64,000 nucleotides of DNA from Candidatus Zhuqueibacterota bacterium (GCA_022616415.1 JAKEEU010000194.1:40569-104568); one strand, 5' to 3'; shown: positions 54,499 through 62,157, counted from the first letter of the stretch. Numbers and translations are program-made. Notes: generated from the sequence alone by a model not told the origin.

Positions 54499-55395
54499 TT
54501 ACTTTGGTGTTTGCTCATCCAAAAATCCTGCCATATCAAGCGCCATGTCTTCAAGTGTCTCACGATCATGGTGATGAAACGCATCGGGCGTGTGGCTATC
54601 GATGTCGATTTCACCATAAATGCGGCGGCCTTGTATCGGCACGACGATTTCCGATTTGGTTTCGAGACTGCACGCGAGATAGCGCGGATCGGCGTTGACA
54701 TCCGCCACGATGATCGTCTGCTCTTCGGCAACCGCAGCGCCGCAAATGCCCTGGCCGATTGGAATGCGCGTATGCGGTGTCGGCGCGCCGATGTAATTGT
54801 GTACCACCAACTCCTCGCCTTCCACCAAATAGATGCCGGCCCAATCGTACTTGGGGAAATCACGCTTGAGAATTTGGACACATTGACGATACGCGGCGTC
54901 AACGCTTTTGGTTTCCCGCAAAAATTGTTGCAACTCTTTTCGGGCCAGAAAACCGAGCACGACTTCCAAGCCGCGGCGATAGCTTTCCACGCCGAGGCCG
55001 GAAATTTGTGCCAAACAAACTTCACGCATCACCGAGACATGGCGAAACGCTTCGCGGCGGTGAATGTCGGAAAGATGGACTTCCACTGCCGGCAACTGCA
55101 CGGACTCGAGGGCGTCTCGCAATGCGTAACTGTAATGCGTAAGAGCGCCGGCGTTGATCACGATTCCCGCTGCTTCACGGCGATGCTCGTGCAGAAAATC
55201 GATGATTTGCCCTTCGTGATTGGATTGAAAAAATACCGGGTCAATTTGGCATTTCGCCGCGAAAGCCGCAATTTGCTCGTTGACCTGCGCCAGCGTCAAA
55301 TGGCCGTAAATCTCCGGCTCGCGCTCGCCGAGCAGATTGAGATTGGGGCCGTGGATGAAAAGAATGCGTCGCATTGGCAAGATTTTGGATTTCAT
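54499..55395 (-). CDS. aroQ: Fusion: type II 3-dehydroquinate dehydratase + GAF/free-methionine-R-sulfoxide-reductase-like domain
   Basis: 298 residues. Residues 8-150 are a complete AroQ (HGPNLNLLGEREPEIYG with Y30, FQSNHEGQ, INAGALTHYSYAL, H107 in EVHLSD), which catalyses the third step of the shikimate pathway. Residues about 160-298 are a GAF domain of the fRMsr type, with DWAGIYL, RIPIGQGICG (C218) and YLACSLETKSEIVVPI (C242). C218 and C242 match the two essential E. coli cysteines (94 and 118). The third (84) is His208 here. The ATG overlaps the upstream stop (ATGA), fixing the start. I know of no standard AroQ-fRMsr fusion. No frameshift or internal start separates the halves. Confidence 0.9.
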   Translation of the reverse strand: MKSKILPMRRILFIHGPNLNLLGEREPEIYGHLTLAQVNEQIAAFAAKCQIDPVFFQSNHEGQIIDFLHEHRREAAGIVINAGALTHYSYALRDALESVQLPAVEVHLSDIHRREAFRHVSVMREVCLAQISGLGVESYRRGLEVVLGFLARKELQQFLRETKSVDAAYRQCVQILKRDFPKYDWAGIYLVEGEELVVHNYIGAPTPHTRIPIGQGICGAAVAEEQTIIVADVNADPRYLACSLETKSEIVVPIQGRRIYGEIDIDSHTPDAFHHHDRETLEDMALDMAGFLDEQTPK

Positions 55396-55622
55396 AACTG
55401 GTCATAATCCATCGGCATTGCATGCCCCTTAGTGATTTCCTTCTTGGCACGTTTCGCAGCCACGACAAGTTGTTTCTGCGTTTTTTTAAACTGTTTATCC
55501 CATTTAAGCTCGTCTTGCAAGTCTGCGAGATATTCACTCAGATGCTCTACCACGCGGTTTTGCATTGCTTCGGGCAAAGACTCGAGCATTTTTATCACTG
55601 TGATGCCGGCTGTAGATGACAT
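55392..55622 (-). CDS. Small antitoxin-like protein
   Basis: 76 residues. An amphipathic helix block ESLPEAMQNRVVEHLSEYL, then DLQDELKWDKQFKKTQ, VAAKRAKKEI and a short Pro/acidic tail. Small proteins of this pattern are common in cyanobacteria and other bacteria and are usually listed as hypothetical or antitoxin-like. No toxin follows. Instead its stop overlaps the aroQ fusion start by 4 bases, inside the shikimate gene run, so it may be a remnant of a toxin-antitoxin pair that now couples translation of aroQ. Confidence 0.7.
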   Translation of the reverse strand: MSSTAGITVIKMLESLPEAMQNRVVEHLSEYLADLQDELKWDKQFKKTQKQLVVAAKRAKKEITKGHAMPMDYDQL

Positions 55623-55640
55623 GACTAAACTCTCCTTAAT

Positions 55641-56186
55641 TTAATTTTGCGGTCTTTTCTGTTTTCTGAGTACGGATTCGCGCACAAGCTGCGCCACGAT
55701 GGCGGCGGTTTCCGCCGGCGGGTGCTCGGCGAAGCTGTCGACGGTGAAATCGGCGCGACAATAGAACGGCTCGCGCAGCGTGAGCAAGTTCTTGATGTGC
55801 AGCAACCGCTCATACGGCGGCATGCGTCCGAGCATCGGGCGCTGGTGATCATCTTTCAAGCGCCGAAACAGCTCGTCGGGATGGCAGCGCAAATAAATCG
55901 TCAGGCCGTGACACAGAATCGACCAAGCCGCTTCTTGCGCCGGCGTGCCGCCGCCGAGCGCAACGACCATTTTTTCGTGAGAACGTAACGGTTCGAGCAA
56001 GGCCAATTCCAAAGTGCGAAAATACGGCTCGCCATGCACGGCAAAAATTTGTTCGATAGGCATTTGCTCGTGCGCCACGATCTGCTCGTCGAGATCGATG
56101 AAATTCCAATCGAGTTGATTCGCGAGTAATCGGCCAATCGTGCTCTTGCCACAGCCCATGAAGCCGATCAGGAAAATTTTATTCAC
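55641..56186 (-). CDS. aroK: Shikimate kinase
   Basis: 181 residues from GTG 56186, which gives the normal family length. In-frame codons upstream have no family character and overlap a hairpin. P-loop IGFMGCGKSTIGRLL at the N-terminus, IDLDEQI (shikimate-binding Asp), GEPYFRTLE and VVALGGGTP are all present. It phosphorylates shikimate with ATP. It sits 18 bases upstream of the small antitoxin-like gene and downstream of aroC in the same orientation. Confidence 0.93.
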   Translation of the reverse strand: MNKIFLIGFMGCGKSTIGRLLANQLDWNFIDLDEQIVAHEQMPIEQIFAVHGEPYFRTLELALLEPLRSHEKMVVALGGGTPAQEAAWSILCHGLTIYLRCHPDELFRRLKDDHQRPMLGRMPPYERLLHIKNLLTLREPFYCRADFTVDSFAEHPPAETAAIVAQLVRESVLRKQKRPQN

Positions 56187-56233
56187 TTGAATGTTCAAAT
56201 AGCTTGCAACAACGAAGACCTGCAAAAAATTCT

Positions 56234-56256
56234 CCAACGGATAAAACATCCGTTGG
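56234..56256 (-). repeat. Compact CCAACGGAT-family hairpin between aroC and aroK
   Basis: CCAACGGAT (56234-56242) and ATCCGTTGG (56248-56256), perfect 9-bp stem with 5-base loop. T- and A-rich sequence lies on both sides. It is the shortest member of the family, and may be a partial terminator or mRNA-stabilising site within the aro operon. Confidence 0.8.
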
Positions 56257-56279
56257 TCATTTCGCTTTTTTTAAAGCTG

Positions 56280-57461
56280 TCATTTTGCTAATAGCCGCCC
56301 TCGAATTTCATCCACCGAATCCCCTCCAAATTTTTCCAAAACCGCATCCGCTAATACCAGCGCCAGCATCGCCTCGCCAATCACACCCGCAGCCGGAAGC
56401 GCGCACACATCCGAGCGTTCAATATGCGCCGGCGTCGCTTCTTGGGTGCGGATATTCACCGAGTCCAACGGCTGCATGAGCGTAGAAATCGGCTTCATCG
56501 CCACACGCACAACGAGCGGTTGACCATTCGTTACGCCGCCTTCCAACCCGCCCGCGTTGTTGGATAAGCGATAATAGCCGCGCTCGGTGTTGTGATAAAT
56601 TCGATCATGCACCTCACTCCCCCATCGCGTGGCGCCGTCAAAGCCGTCGCCAATTTCCACACCTTTCATGGCTTGGATGCTCATCATCGCTGCCGCAATA
56701 CGCGCATCGAGACGGCGATCCCAATGCACATAGCTGCCGAGTCCCACTGGAACATTGAACGCGACCACTTCAAAAATGCCGCCGACAGTGTCGCGCTTCT
56801 CTTTTGCTTCGTCGATACGTGCGATCATCTGCTTTTCCACTTCCCTATCCAAGCAGCGCACCGGCGAGGAATCGGCGCGCGAGTTCAATTCGTTTACCGG
56901 AAAATCGAATGAGCTGTCCGGCTTGCCAAAGTCGATCAGCGAGAAACGGCTCCGCACATCGTGCAGTTGTAAAACGTGGCTGGCGATGACGATGCCAAAA
57001 TCTTCGAGAAATTTTCTGGCGATGCTGCCCAACGCCACTCGCGTCGTGGTCTCTCGCGCGCTGGCGCGTTCGAGCACGTTGCGGATGTCATCAAAACCAT
57101 ATTTGATCGCGCCAGCAAGATCGGCGTGGCCAGGACGAGGCACCTCGACTTTGAGAATTTCCGAGGTTGATGCAGAAGAAGCAACAGCCATTTTCTCCTG
57201 CCAGTTTTTCCAGTCGAGATTTTCGATGAGCAGAGAAATGGGGCTGCCGAGTGTTTTGCCAAACCGCACGCCACTGAGAATTTTGGCGCGGTCTTTTTCA
57301 ATACGCATGCGGCCGCCGCGGCCATAACCCTGCTGCCGGCGATGAAGCTGGACGGCGATATAATCCTCGTCGATGTCAAGTCCCGCGGGCATACCTTCTA
57401 ATATACCGACCAAAGCTTGGCCGTGCGACTCGCCGGCGGTAAAATATCGTAGATGACTCAT
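56280..57461 (-). CDS. aroC: Chorismate synthase
   Basis: 393 residues from the ATG that begins MSHLRYFTAGESHGQALVG, matching the family N-terminus. The ATG overlaps the aroE stop (ATGA). Family blocks RPGHADLAGAIKYG (about 110-123), RASARETTTRVA and GGLEGGVTNGQPLVVRV are intact. It converts 5-enolpyruvylshikimate-3-phosphate to chorismate using reduced FMN. A heptamer array lies immediately upstream within the 3' end of aroE. Confidence 0.96.
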   Translation of the reverse strand: MSHLRYFTAGESHGQALVGILEGMPAGLDIDEDYIAVQLHRRQQGYGRGGRMRIEKDRAKILSGVRFGKTLGSPISLLIENLDWKNWQEKMAVASSASTSEILKVEVPRPGHADLAGAIKYGFDDIRNVLERASARETTTRVALGSIARKFLEDFGIVIASHVLQLHDVRSRFSLIDFGKPDSSFDFPVNELNSRADSSPVRCLDREVEKQMIARIDEAKEKRDTVGGIFEVVAFNVPVGLGSYVHWDRRLDARIAAAMMSIQAMKGVEIGDGFDGATRWGSEVHDRIYHNTERGYYRLSNNAGGLEGGVTNGQPLVVRVAMKPISTLMQPLDSVNIRTQEATPAHIERSDVCALPAAGVIGEAMLALVLADAVLEKFGGDSVDEIRGRLLAK

Positions 57462-58384
57462 GCTGTCTGGTTGCTTGTTGCTGGTTGCTCGTTGCTGGTT
57501 ATTTGTTGCTGCGCTCTCTGCAATTCCTTCTCTACATTTGAGTAGATACTGCGAATATCTAACTTTTGTTGACTCCATAGCTCGAGCGCGGCGACGCCTT
57601 GATAAATCAACATGCCGAGGCCATTGATCGTTTTCGCGCCAGCCGCACGTGCAGTTTGCAGAAACACGGTTTGGAGCGGGTTGTAAACCAGATCAATGAC
57701 GGTCATCTGCTGTGAAAAAACATGATGAGGCAGCGGAGAAGCGTCAATGTGCGGATGCATGCCGAGGCTGGTTGTGTTAATGATAATGTCCGGCATGTTT
57801 TTTTCCATCCAGACTATGCGATCCGGCCAAGCTATGGTTTGCAGTTGATCGCGACCGGCATAGTTTGCAAAAGACATCATTGCAGTTTCTGCCCGCTCAG
57901 GGCTGCGATTGCACAAAACGATCTGCCGTGCACGAGTTATCAACAAAGCCAATATTGCGGCACGTGCCGCACCACCGGCGCCAAGCACGAGCAAACGTTT
58001 GCCCGCGATTGCGAGGCCGGCAGCTTCGAAGCTGCGCAACAAGCCGAGGACATCCGTATTGTAACCGATTATCCCCGTCGTTTCAGCCGCGATCGTATTG
58101 ACGGCACCGATTTTTTTGGCCGTCGAATCGATTCCATCCAAATAGGACAAAACGGCCTGCTTATGCGGAAGCGTCACGTTAATGCCGCCAAACTCGCCAA
58201 GACGCAAGCGCTGCATCATATTCGGCAATTCAGCCGGACGGATATGCAGCGCTTCGTACGCGAATGGCAAATCGAAATGCCGAATGAGAAAATTCTGCAA
58301 AACTGGCGAAAGCGAGTGCGCAATCGGGTCGCCGATGACGGCCAGCTTTTGAGCCGAGGGCCGAGGGCGGAGAGCAGAGAGCAT
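57458..58384 (-). CDS. aroE: Shikimate dehydrogenase with repeat-encoded termini
   Basis: 308 residues, somewhat longer than the usual 270-285. Core motifs: GDPIAHSLSPVLQN, GGINVTLPHKQAVL (catalytic Lys), LLVLGAGGAARAAILALL (NADP site) and NTTSLGMHP. The first 12 residues (MLSALRPRPSAQ) and the last 17 (rich in Ser, Asn, Gln, Thr) are encoded by 7-bp repeat arrays and have no counterpart in the family. The start depends on the array, so loss or gain of one unit would shift the frame of the whole enzyme unless translation begins elsewhere. Confidence 0.93.
   Translation of the reverse strand: MLSALRPRPSAQKLAVIGDPIAHSLSPVLQNFLIRHFDLPFAYEALHIRPAELPNMMQRLRLGEFGGINVTLPHKQAVLSYLDGIDSTAKKIGAVNTIAAETTGIIGYNTDVLGLLRSFEAAGLAIAGKRLLVLGAGGAARAAILALLITRARQIVLCNRSPERAETAMMSFANYAGRDQLQTIAWPDRIVWMEKNMPDIIINTTSLGMHPHIDASPLPHHVFSQQMTVIDLVYNPLQTVFLQTARAAGAKTINGLGMLIYQGVAALELWSQQKLDIRSIYSNVEKELQRAQQQITSNEQPATSNQTA
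57469..57510. repeat. Degenerate 7-bp tandem array in the aroE 3' end
   Basis: Plus-strand units: GGTTGCT, TGTTGCT, GGTTGCT, CGTTGCT, GGTTATT, TGTTGCT. Six units in exact phase, encoding the Ser/Asn/Gln/Thr tail of AroE. Confidence 0.9.
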
Positions 58385-58401
58385 AGCGCAGAGTGCTCAG
58401 A
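58353..58401. repeat. Degenerate 7-bp tandem array spanning the aroE start
   Basis: Plus-strand units: GCCGAGG, GCCGAGG, GCGGAGA, GCAGAGA, GCATAGC, GCAGAGT, GCTCAGA. Seven units in exact phase cover the aroE start codon, its first codons and the stop of the upstream hydrolase gene. Confidence 0.9.
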
Positions 58402-59080
58402 ATTCGAAGCTCTTGCCGATGTCCACCACTTCGATGCGCGCGCCGGTGGCCGAGGCCTTGCGGGCGAACTCGTGCGGATCGGCGTCGATCACGTCAAAGG
58501 TTTTGTAATGCATCGGAATCGCCACTTGCGGCTTGAGAAATTCCACCGCCTTCGCTGCATCGTCGATGCCCATTGTAAAATTGTCGCCAATCGGCAGCAG
58601 CGCCACGTCGATGCGATTCATCTGGCCGATGAGCTGCATGTCCATGAACAAACCGGTGTCGCCGGCGTGATAAATCGTCTTGCCGCCGGTGGTGATGAGA
58701 AATCCCACCGGATTGCCGAGATAGAGAAAACCGTCTTCAGTTTGATAGCCCGAACCATGATGAGCAATTGTGAGCTTCACACGGCCGAACGGGAAGTCAT
58801 GGCCGCCGCCAATGTGCATAGCATGCGCCTTCGCGCCCTGCTTGCTGCAATACGTCGCAATCTCGTAATTGGAAATAACTGTGGCATTGTTGCGCTTCGC
58901 AATCGCCACCGCATCGCCGACGTGATCGCCGTGGCCGTGCGAAATGAGAATGAAATCACACTTGACCGCTTCCGGCTTCACCGGCGCTTTGGGATTGCCG
59001 GAAAGAAACGGATCGATGAGCAGGCGGTGCGTGCCGGTTTCCAGAAGGAAACACGAATGGCTGAGGTATGTGAGTTTCAT
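58397..59080 (-). CDS. Metallo-beta-lactamase-fold hydrolase (UPF0173 family)
   Basis: 227 residues from ATG 59080 (AAGAGG 7 bases upstream), which matches the family N-terminus MKLTYLSHSCFLLE. The dimetal site SHGHGDHVGDA is complete, with IYHAGDTGLF and IPMHYKTF supplying the other ligands. UPF0173 proteins are cytoplasmic hydrolases of unknown natural substrate. The final codons lie in the heptamer array that also covers the aroE start, only 12 bases away. Confidence 0.9.
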   Translation of the reverse strand: MKLTYLSHSCFLLETGTHRLLIDPFLSGNPKAPVKPEAVKCDFILISHGHGDHVGDAVAIAKRNNATVISNYEIATYCSKQGAKAHAMHIGGGHDFPFGRVKLTIAHHGSGYQTEDGFLYLGNPVGFLITTGGKTIYHAGDTGLFMDMQLIGQMNRIDVALLPIGDNFTMGIDDAAKAVEFLKPQVAIPMHYKTFDVIDADPHEFARKASATGARIEVVDIGKSFEF

Positions 59081-59186
59081 AGAGTGACCTCTTTCCAAAA
59101 TTTTTATCAAACGTTCCATGGACGCAATTAAGCGGCCAGGAACGCATAATATAAACGGGAACTTGTATCACTAATGTCGGGCTCTT

Positions 59187-59909
59187 TCACCCCATCTGCC
59201 GATGCCCGATGAGTTGCATGAACTCCTCGCGGCAGGCGCGGTCGTCGTGGAAAATGCCGAGCAGCGCGCTGTTGGTGACGACGGTATTTTGCTTTTGCAC
59301 GCCGCGCATCATCATGCACAAATGGCGCGCTTCAGTCACCACTGCGACGCCCTCCGGCTGCAGCGCTTTCATAATCGCTTTGGCGATCTGCGTCGTCAGC
59401 CGTTCTTGCAGTTGCAATCGCCGCGCAAATGCATCGACGATGCGCGGAATCTTCGAGAGTCCAACCACTTTGCCGTTGGGAATGTAAGCCACGTGACATT
59501 TCCCATAAAACGGCAAAAGATGGTGCTCGCAAAGGCTGTAGAAATCGATGTCCTTCACGATCACCATTTCATTATATTTTTCCTCGAACAACGCGCCGTT
59601 AAGAATCTCATCAATTTTCTGATGATACCCGGCGGTGAGAAAATGCAGGGCGCGGTCGACACGTTTCGGGGTGCGCAGCAAACCTTCACGTTCGGGGTCT
59701 TCACCAAGCTCGATCAAAATTTGGCGCACCAATCCTCGTATTCGCTTATTCTCGCCCGGCACGTGTCTGGCATCTTTATGATCATCGCGTGCCGCAGCAT
59801 CGAAATGATCGGCCTTTACTTCTTGCCGTGACAGAAGCTGCAGTTCGCTTGCGGCGGGTGTTTCATTGGCCGGACGGCGGTGGCGTCGTTGGCGTGACAG
59901 TTTAGACAT
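59187..59909 (-). CDS. folE: GTP cyclohydrolase I
   Basis: 240 residues. Zinc and catalytic residues are in SLCEHHLLPFYGKCHVAYIP and ARHLCMMMRG. LGEDPEREGLLRTPKRV is the usual N-terminal core. It makes dihydroneopterin triphosphate from GTP. The start at 59909 has AGGAAAGG 7 bases upstream but lies inside the cytochrome gene, giving a 94-base overlap and a basic N-terminal extension (SRQRRHRRP). A GTG at 59762 would avoid the overlap and still leave the core intact, so the start is unsettled. Confidence 0.94.
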   Translation of the reverse strand: MSKLSRQRRHRRPANETPAASELQLLSRQEVKADHFDAAARDDHKDARHVPGENKRIRGLVRQILIELGEDPEREGLLRTPKRVDRALHFLTAGYHQKIDEILNGALFEEKYNEMVIVKDIDFYSLCEHHLLPFYGKCHVAYIPNGKVVGLSKIPRIVDAFARRLQLQERLTTQIAKAIMKALQPEGVAVVTEARHLCMMMRGVQKQNTVVTNSALLGIFHDDRACREEFMQLIGHRQMG

Positions 59910-60070
59910 TCTTGAGCCTTTCCTGATTGTTGATGTATCGGATCCGCTGGCATCGCAGGTGCAGAACGATTTGGCGAAGTGATGAGCGCTAGAACACTCA
60001 GTAGGGCTAAAACGCCCAAGGTCAAAAGCACCAGATGCTTTTTGGCAGTTTTTTGTTTTTCAGCATCCAT
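59816..60070 (-). CDS. Small membrane-anchored diheme c-type cytochrome
   Basis: 84 residues. A Lys-rich start, one membrane helix (about 12-31, LVLLTLGVLALLSVLALI) and a short exported tail with two haem-binding motifs CLNCH and CSFCH plus an extra His in MKHPP that could be an axial ligand. It would be an inner-membrane-tethered electron carrier in the periplasm. Its 3' end overlaps folE by 94 bases. No other cytochrome gene is in the window. Short length and weak ribosome binding site lower certainty, but two CxxCH motifs after a helix are unlikely by chance. Confidence 0.75.
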   Translation of the reverse strand: MDAEKQKTAKKHLVLLTLGVLALLSVLALITSPNRSAPAMPADPIHQQSGKAQECLNCHANDATAVRPMKHPPQANCSFCHGKK

Positions 60071-60136
60071 ATTATCAAACTAAAAAAAGCCCGCCGGCGT
60101 GTCAAGAGTGCGTTGCACCGTTTGGGCTGCATTCGG

Positions 60137-61087
60137 TCATTCGGCTGTCACCCGACGAGCCTCTGCCGGCGCATGAACGAGTCGCCCTTGACGCGCGCCA
60201 CGCCGGCGCATCTCGCTTTCAATTTCTTGAATGATCTCGGCTTTTGAGAGATTCCAGTGCGGCGCGATGAGCAAATCGCGCGGCGCTTCGCCATACAGCC
60301 GCTCGATGATAATATCCGGAGCGAGGCGTTCGAGATAGCGGATCACCAAATCCTTCCACTCTTCAAATGAGAAAACGCGGAAAGGTTGAGCTGCATACTG
60401 TCGCGCCAGCTCGGTGTGCCGCACGATATGCAGGTTGTGAATTTTCAAAACGTCTACGCCGAGCGCATTGATGACGTCAGCGGAGACGAGCATTTGCTCT
60501 TCGGTTTCATTTGGAAAACCGAGGATGGTATGCCCAGTCACTTGCAGCCCCAACTCTCGCGTGCGGCGAATCGCGCGCGCGGTGCAAGCGAAATCGTGGC
60601 CGCGGTTGATGAGCTGCAGCGTTTCGTCGTAAACCGACTCGATGCCATATTCGAGGCCGATGAAGGTTTCGCGCGCCAGGTCGGCGAGCATGGCCAGCTT
60701 CTCGTCGTCGATACAATCCGGACGGGTGCCGATGGAAAGGCCGACCACTTCCGGATGGCTCAGCGCATCGCTGTACAGCGCCTCGAGATGCTTGACCGGT
60801 GCGTAGGTGTTGCTGTAAGGTTGAAAATAAACGATGAATTTCTTTGCTTCAAACCGCTTTTTGACAAACGCAATGCCGGCGTCGATCTGATCGCGTACGG
60901 AATACTTTGGCCGCGCGTTCTCCGGCGTGAAGCTGACGATGTTGCAATACGTGCAGCCGCCGCGCGCCACCGTGCCGTCGCGATTCGGGCAGGTAAACCC
61001 GGCATGCACGCTGACTTTATGAACGCGCGCGCCGAATTTTTCTTGCAAAAATTTACCGTAGGGATTGTAGAGAAAATTGGGTTTCAT
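60137..61087 (-). CDS. Radical SAM protein of the YhcC/TIGR01212 family
   Basis: 316 residues. Iron-sulfur cluster cysteines are C33, C45 and C48 (FTCPNRDGTVARGGCTYCN), the expanded spacing typical of this family. KFIVYFQPYSNTYAP, IGTRPDCI, GLEYGIESVYD and GHTILGFPNET are conserved blocks. In E. coli YhcC is of unknown function. Archaeal Elp3-like relatives act on tRNA. It leads the minus-strand run ending in aroQ. The array at 61092-61168 lies just before its start. Confidence 0.92.
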   Translation of the reverse strand: MKPNFLYNPYGKFLQEKFGARVHKVSVHAGFTCPNRDGTVARGGCTYCNIVSFTPENARPKYSVRDQIDAGIAFVKKRFEAKKFIVYFQPYSNTYAPVKHLEALYSDALSHPEVVGLSIGTRPDCIDDEKLAMLADLARETFIGLEYGIESVYDETLQLINRGHDFACTARAIRRTRELGLQVTGHTILGFPNETEEQMLVSADVINALGVDVLKIHNLHIVRHTELARQYAAQPFRVFSFEEWKDLVIRYLERLAPDIIIERLYGEAPRDLLIAPHWNLSKAEIIQEIESEMRRRGARQGRLVHAPAEARRVTAE

Positions 61088-61091
61088 AGAA

Positions 61092-61168
61092 ATTTAAAAC
61101 GTCATGCGTAAAACGTAATTCGTAAAGCGTAAGACGAAAAATTATTCTTTACATTTTACGCATTACCT
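61092..61168. repeat. Degenerate 7-bp tandem array with inverted symmetry
   Basis: Units ATTTAAA, ACGTCAT, GCGTAAA, ACGTAAT, TCGTAAA, GCGTAAG, ACGAAAA, ATTATTC, TTTACAT, TTTACGC, ATTACCT. The first half reads xCGTAAx and the second half its complement TTTACGx, so it folds on itself. It covers the stop of the DJ-1-like gene and ends near the radical SAM start. Confidence 0.85.
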
Positions 61169-61683
61169 TTAACCGCTTTCGCCAATGCTGCCGCATAAAG
61201 CGAAATGGCATTCGGGCCTTCGCCGGTGAGAATGTTGCCGTCGTGCTCGACTTTGTTGCCGGTGTAATCCGCGCCGGCGTTGCTCAATTTCTCAAAGATG
61301 GAATTGTGGCCGGTCACTCGTTTGCCCGGCAAAATACCGGCAACGGCCAGCGCGACCGGCGCGCGATCGTTGGCCGCGATAAGCTTGCCGGATTTGGCAT
61401 ACAAACGGATGATCTCGTGCGCTTTGTAATCGTGCCAATATTGGCTCGAACCGTGGCCGCCAATGAAAACGACGCCCGCGTAGTCATCCGGATTGACGTC
61501 GTCAATGAGCAGGTCTGGATCGACGGTCATGCCGTCGTAGCCAATAGCGCCCTTCTTCACTGTCGAAGCCATGACGACTTTGACGCCGATTTTCTCCAAA
61601 GCCTCGCGAGTGGCCTTGTATTCTTCTTCGCGAAAACCATCAGCAGGGATAACCATCAAAATGGCTCTGCCGTTTTGAGACAT
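61156..61683 (-). CDS. DJ-1/PfpI-family protein lacking the nucleophile cysteine
   Basis: 175 residues from ATG 61683 (GGAGG upstream, 9 bases). The fold is recognisable from AILMVIPADGFREEEY, VVFIGGHGSSQYW and VEHDGNILTGEGP. The PfpI nucleophile elbow normally reads AAICHGP. Here it is AANDRAP, with D106 in place of Cys and R107 in place of His. Protease, chaperone or deglycase chemistry by Cys is therefore not expected. It may be structural or use another mechanism. Confidence 0.88.
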   Translation of the reverse strand: MSQNGRAILMVIPADGFREEEYKATREALEKIGVKVVMASTVKKGAIGYDGMTVDPDLLIDDVNPDDYAGVVFIGGHGSSQYWHDYKAHEIIRLYAKSGKLIAANDRAPVALAVAGILPGKRVTGHNSIFEKLSNAGADYTGNKVEHDGNILTGEGPNAISLYAAALAKAVKGNA

Positions 61684-62157
61684 GTTCTTCCTCCTTAGGT
61701 GGTTGTAGTCTTGCCCCCTTGTGGGGCATTGTTTAAAATCGAGATTCATTGCTTCGATAACCGCCTACCCCGTCTCGCTCCCATCAAAAGCTATGGAGAC
61801 GGCGCGGGACAAGGGGCGGGGACTACGTAAAATGCAGAATTATTGTCTGAAGAGAACCGCTCAAAAATTAGCACTTTGGGGAGAGAAAAGCAAGAGGATT
61901 GTTAAGTGAAGCCGGGATAATCAGCCAATGTCATTAAGAATTGACCGTCTTGATGCTTGGCTGTTATTTGCTCATGGATTGGGTATGCCGGAATCGCCGC
62001 GCAAGAGCGCGTCGGATACTTGCGCAGCGTTTCGGGGAACACAACGCGCAAGCCCGACTGCTTATTTTACAATATTGCGGAAACGAATAAAAAGCCTTTT
62101 TGAAGCATGCAGAGAGAGCATTTACGCCTGAACGCCAAAGTTTTTTTTATTTCACGC
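61684..62157. other. 474-base region without a supported gene
   Basis: Holds the 122-bp inverted-repeat element (61705-61826) and small hairpins, for example GCGCAAG/CTTGCGC near 62.0 kb. A 67-codon frame at 61928-62131 has no family character and no convincing ribosome binding site. Confidence 0.5.
61705..61826. repeat. 122-bp element with imperfect terminal inverted repeats
   Basis: GTAGTCTTGCCCCCTTGT (61705-61722) and ACAAGGGGCGGGGACTAC (61809-61826) match in inverted form at 14 of 18 positions. An inner GTCTC/GAGAC stem (CCGTCTC 61770-61776, GAGACGG 61796-61802) and a GCCCC/GGGGC hairpin at the left end are also present. MITE-like or a structured leader of the DJ-1-like gene. Confidence 0.5.

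Noticed and set aside
54406..55407. Long plus-strand reading frame of 333 codons
   Set aside because: It is antisense to the AroQ-GAF gene, whose motifs are unmistakable. The plus frame has no family character and is a by-product of codon bias.
57469..58401. CRISPR array near aroE
   Set aside because: Units are 7 bp and contiguous, without spacers or cas genes.
57722..59131. Plus-strand reading frame of 469 codons
   Set aside because: It runs antisense through aroE and the UPF0173 gene, both fully supported on the minus strand.
61928..62131. 67-codon plus-strand gene
   Set aside because: No ribosome binding site, no recognisable sequence features, and it overlaps small hairpins. Probably chance.
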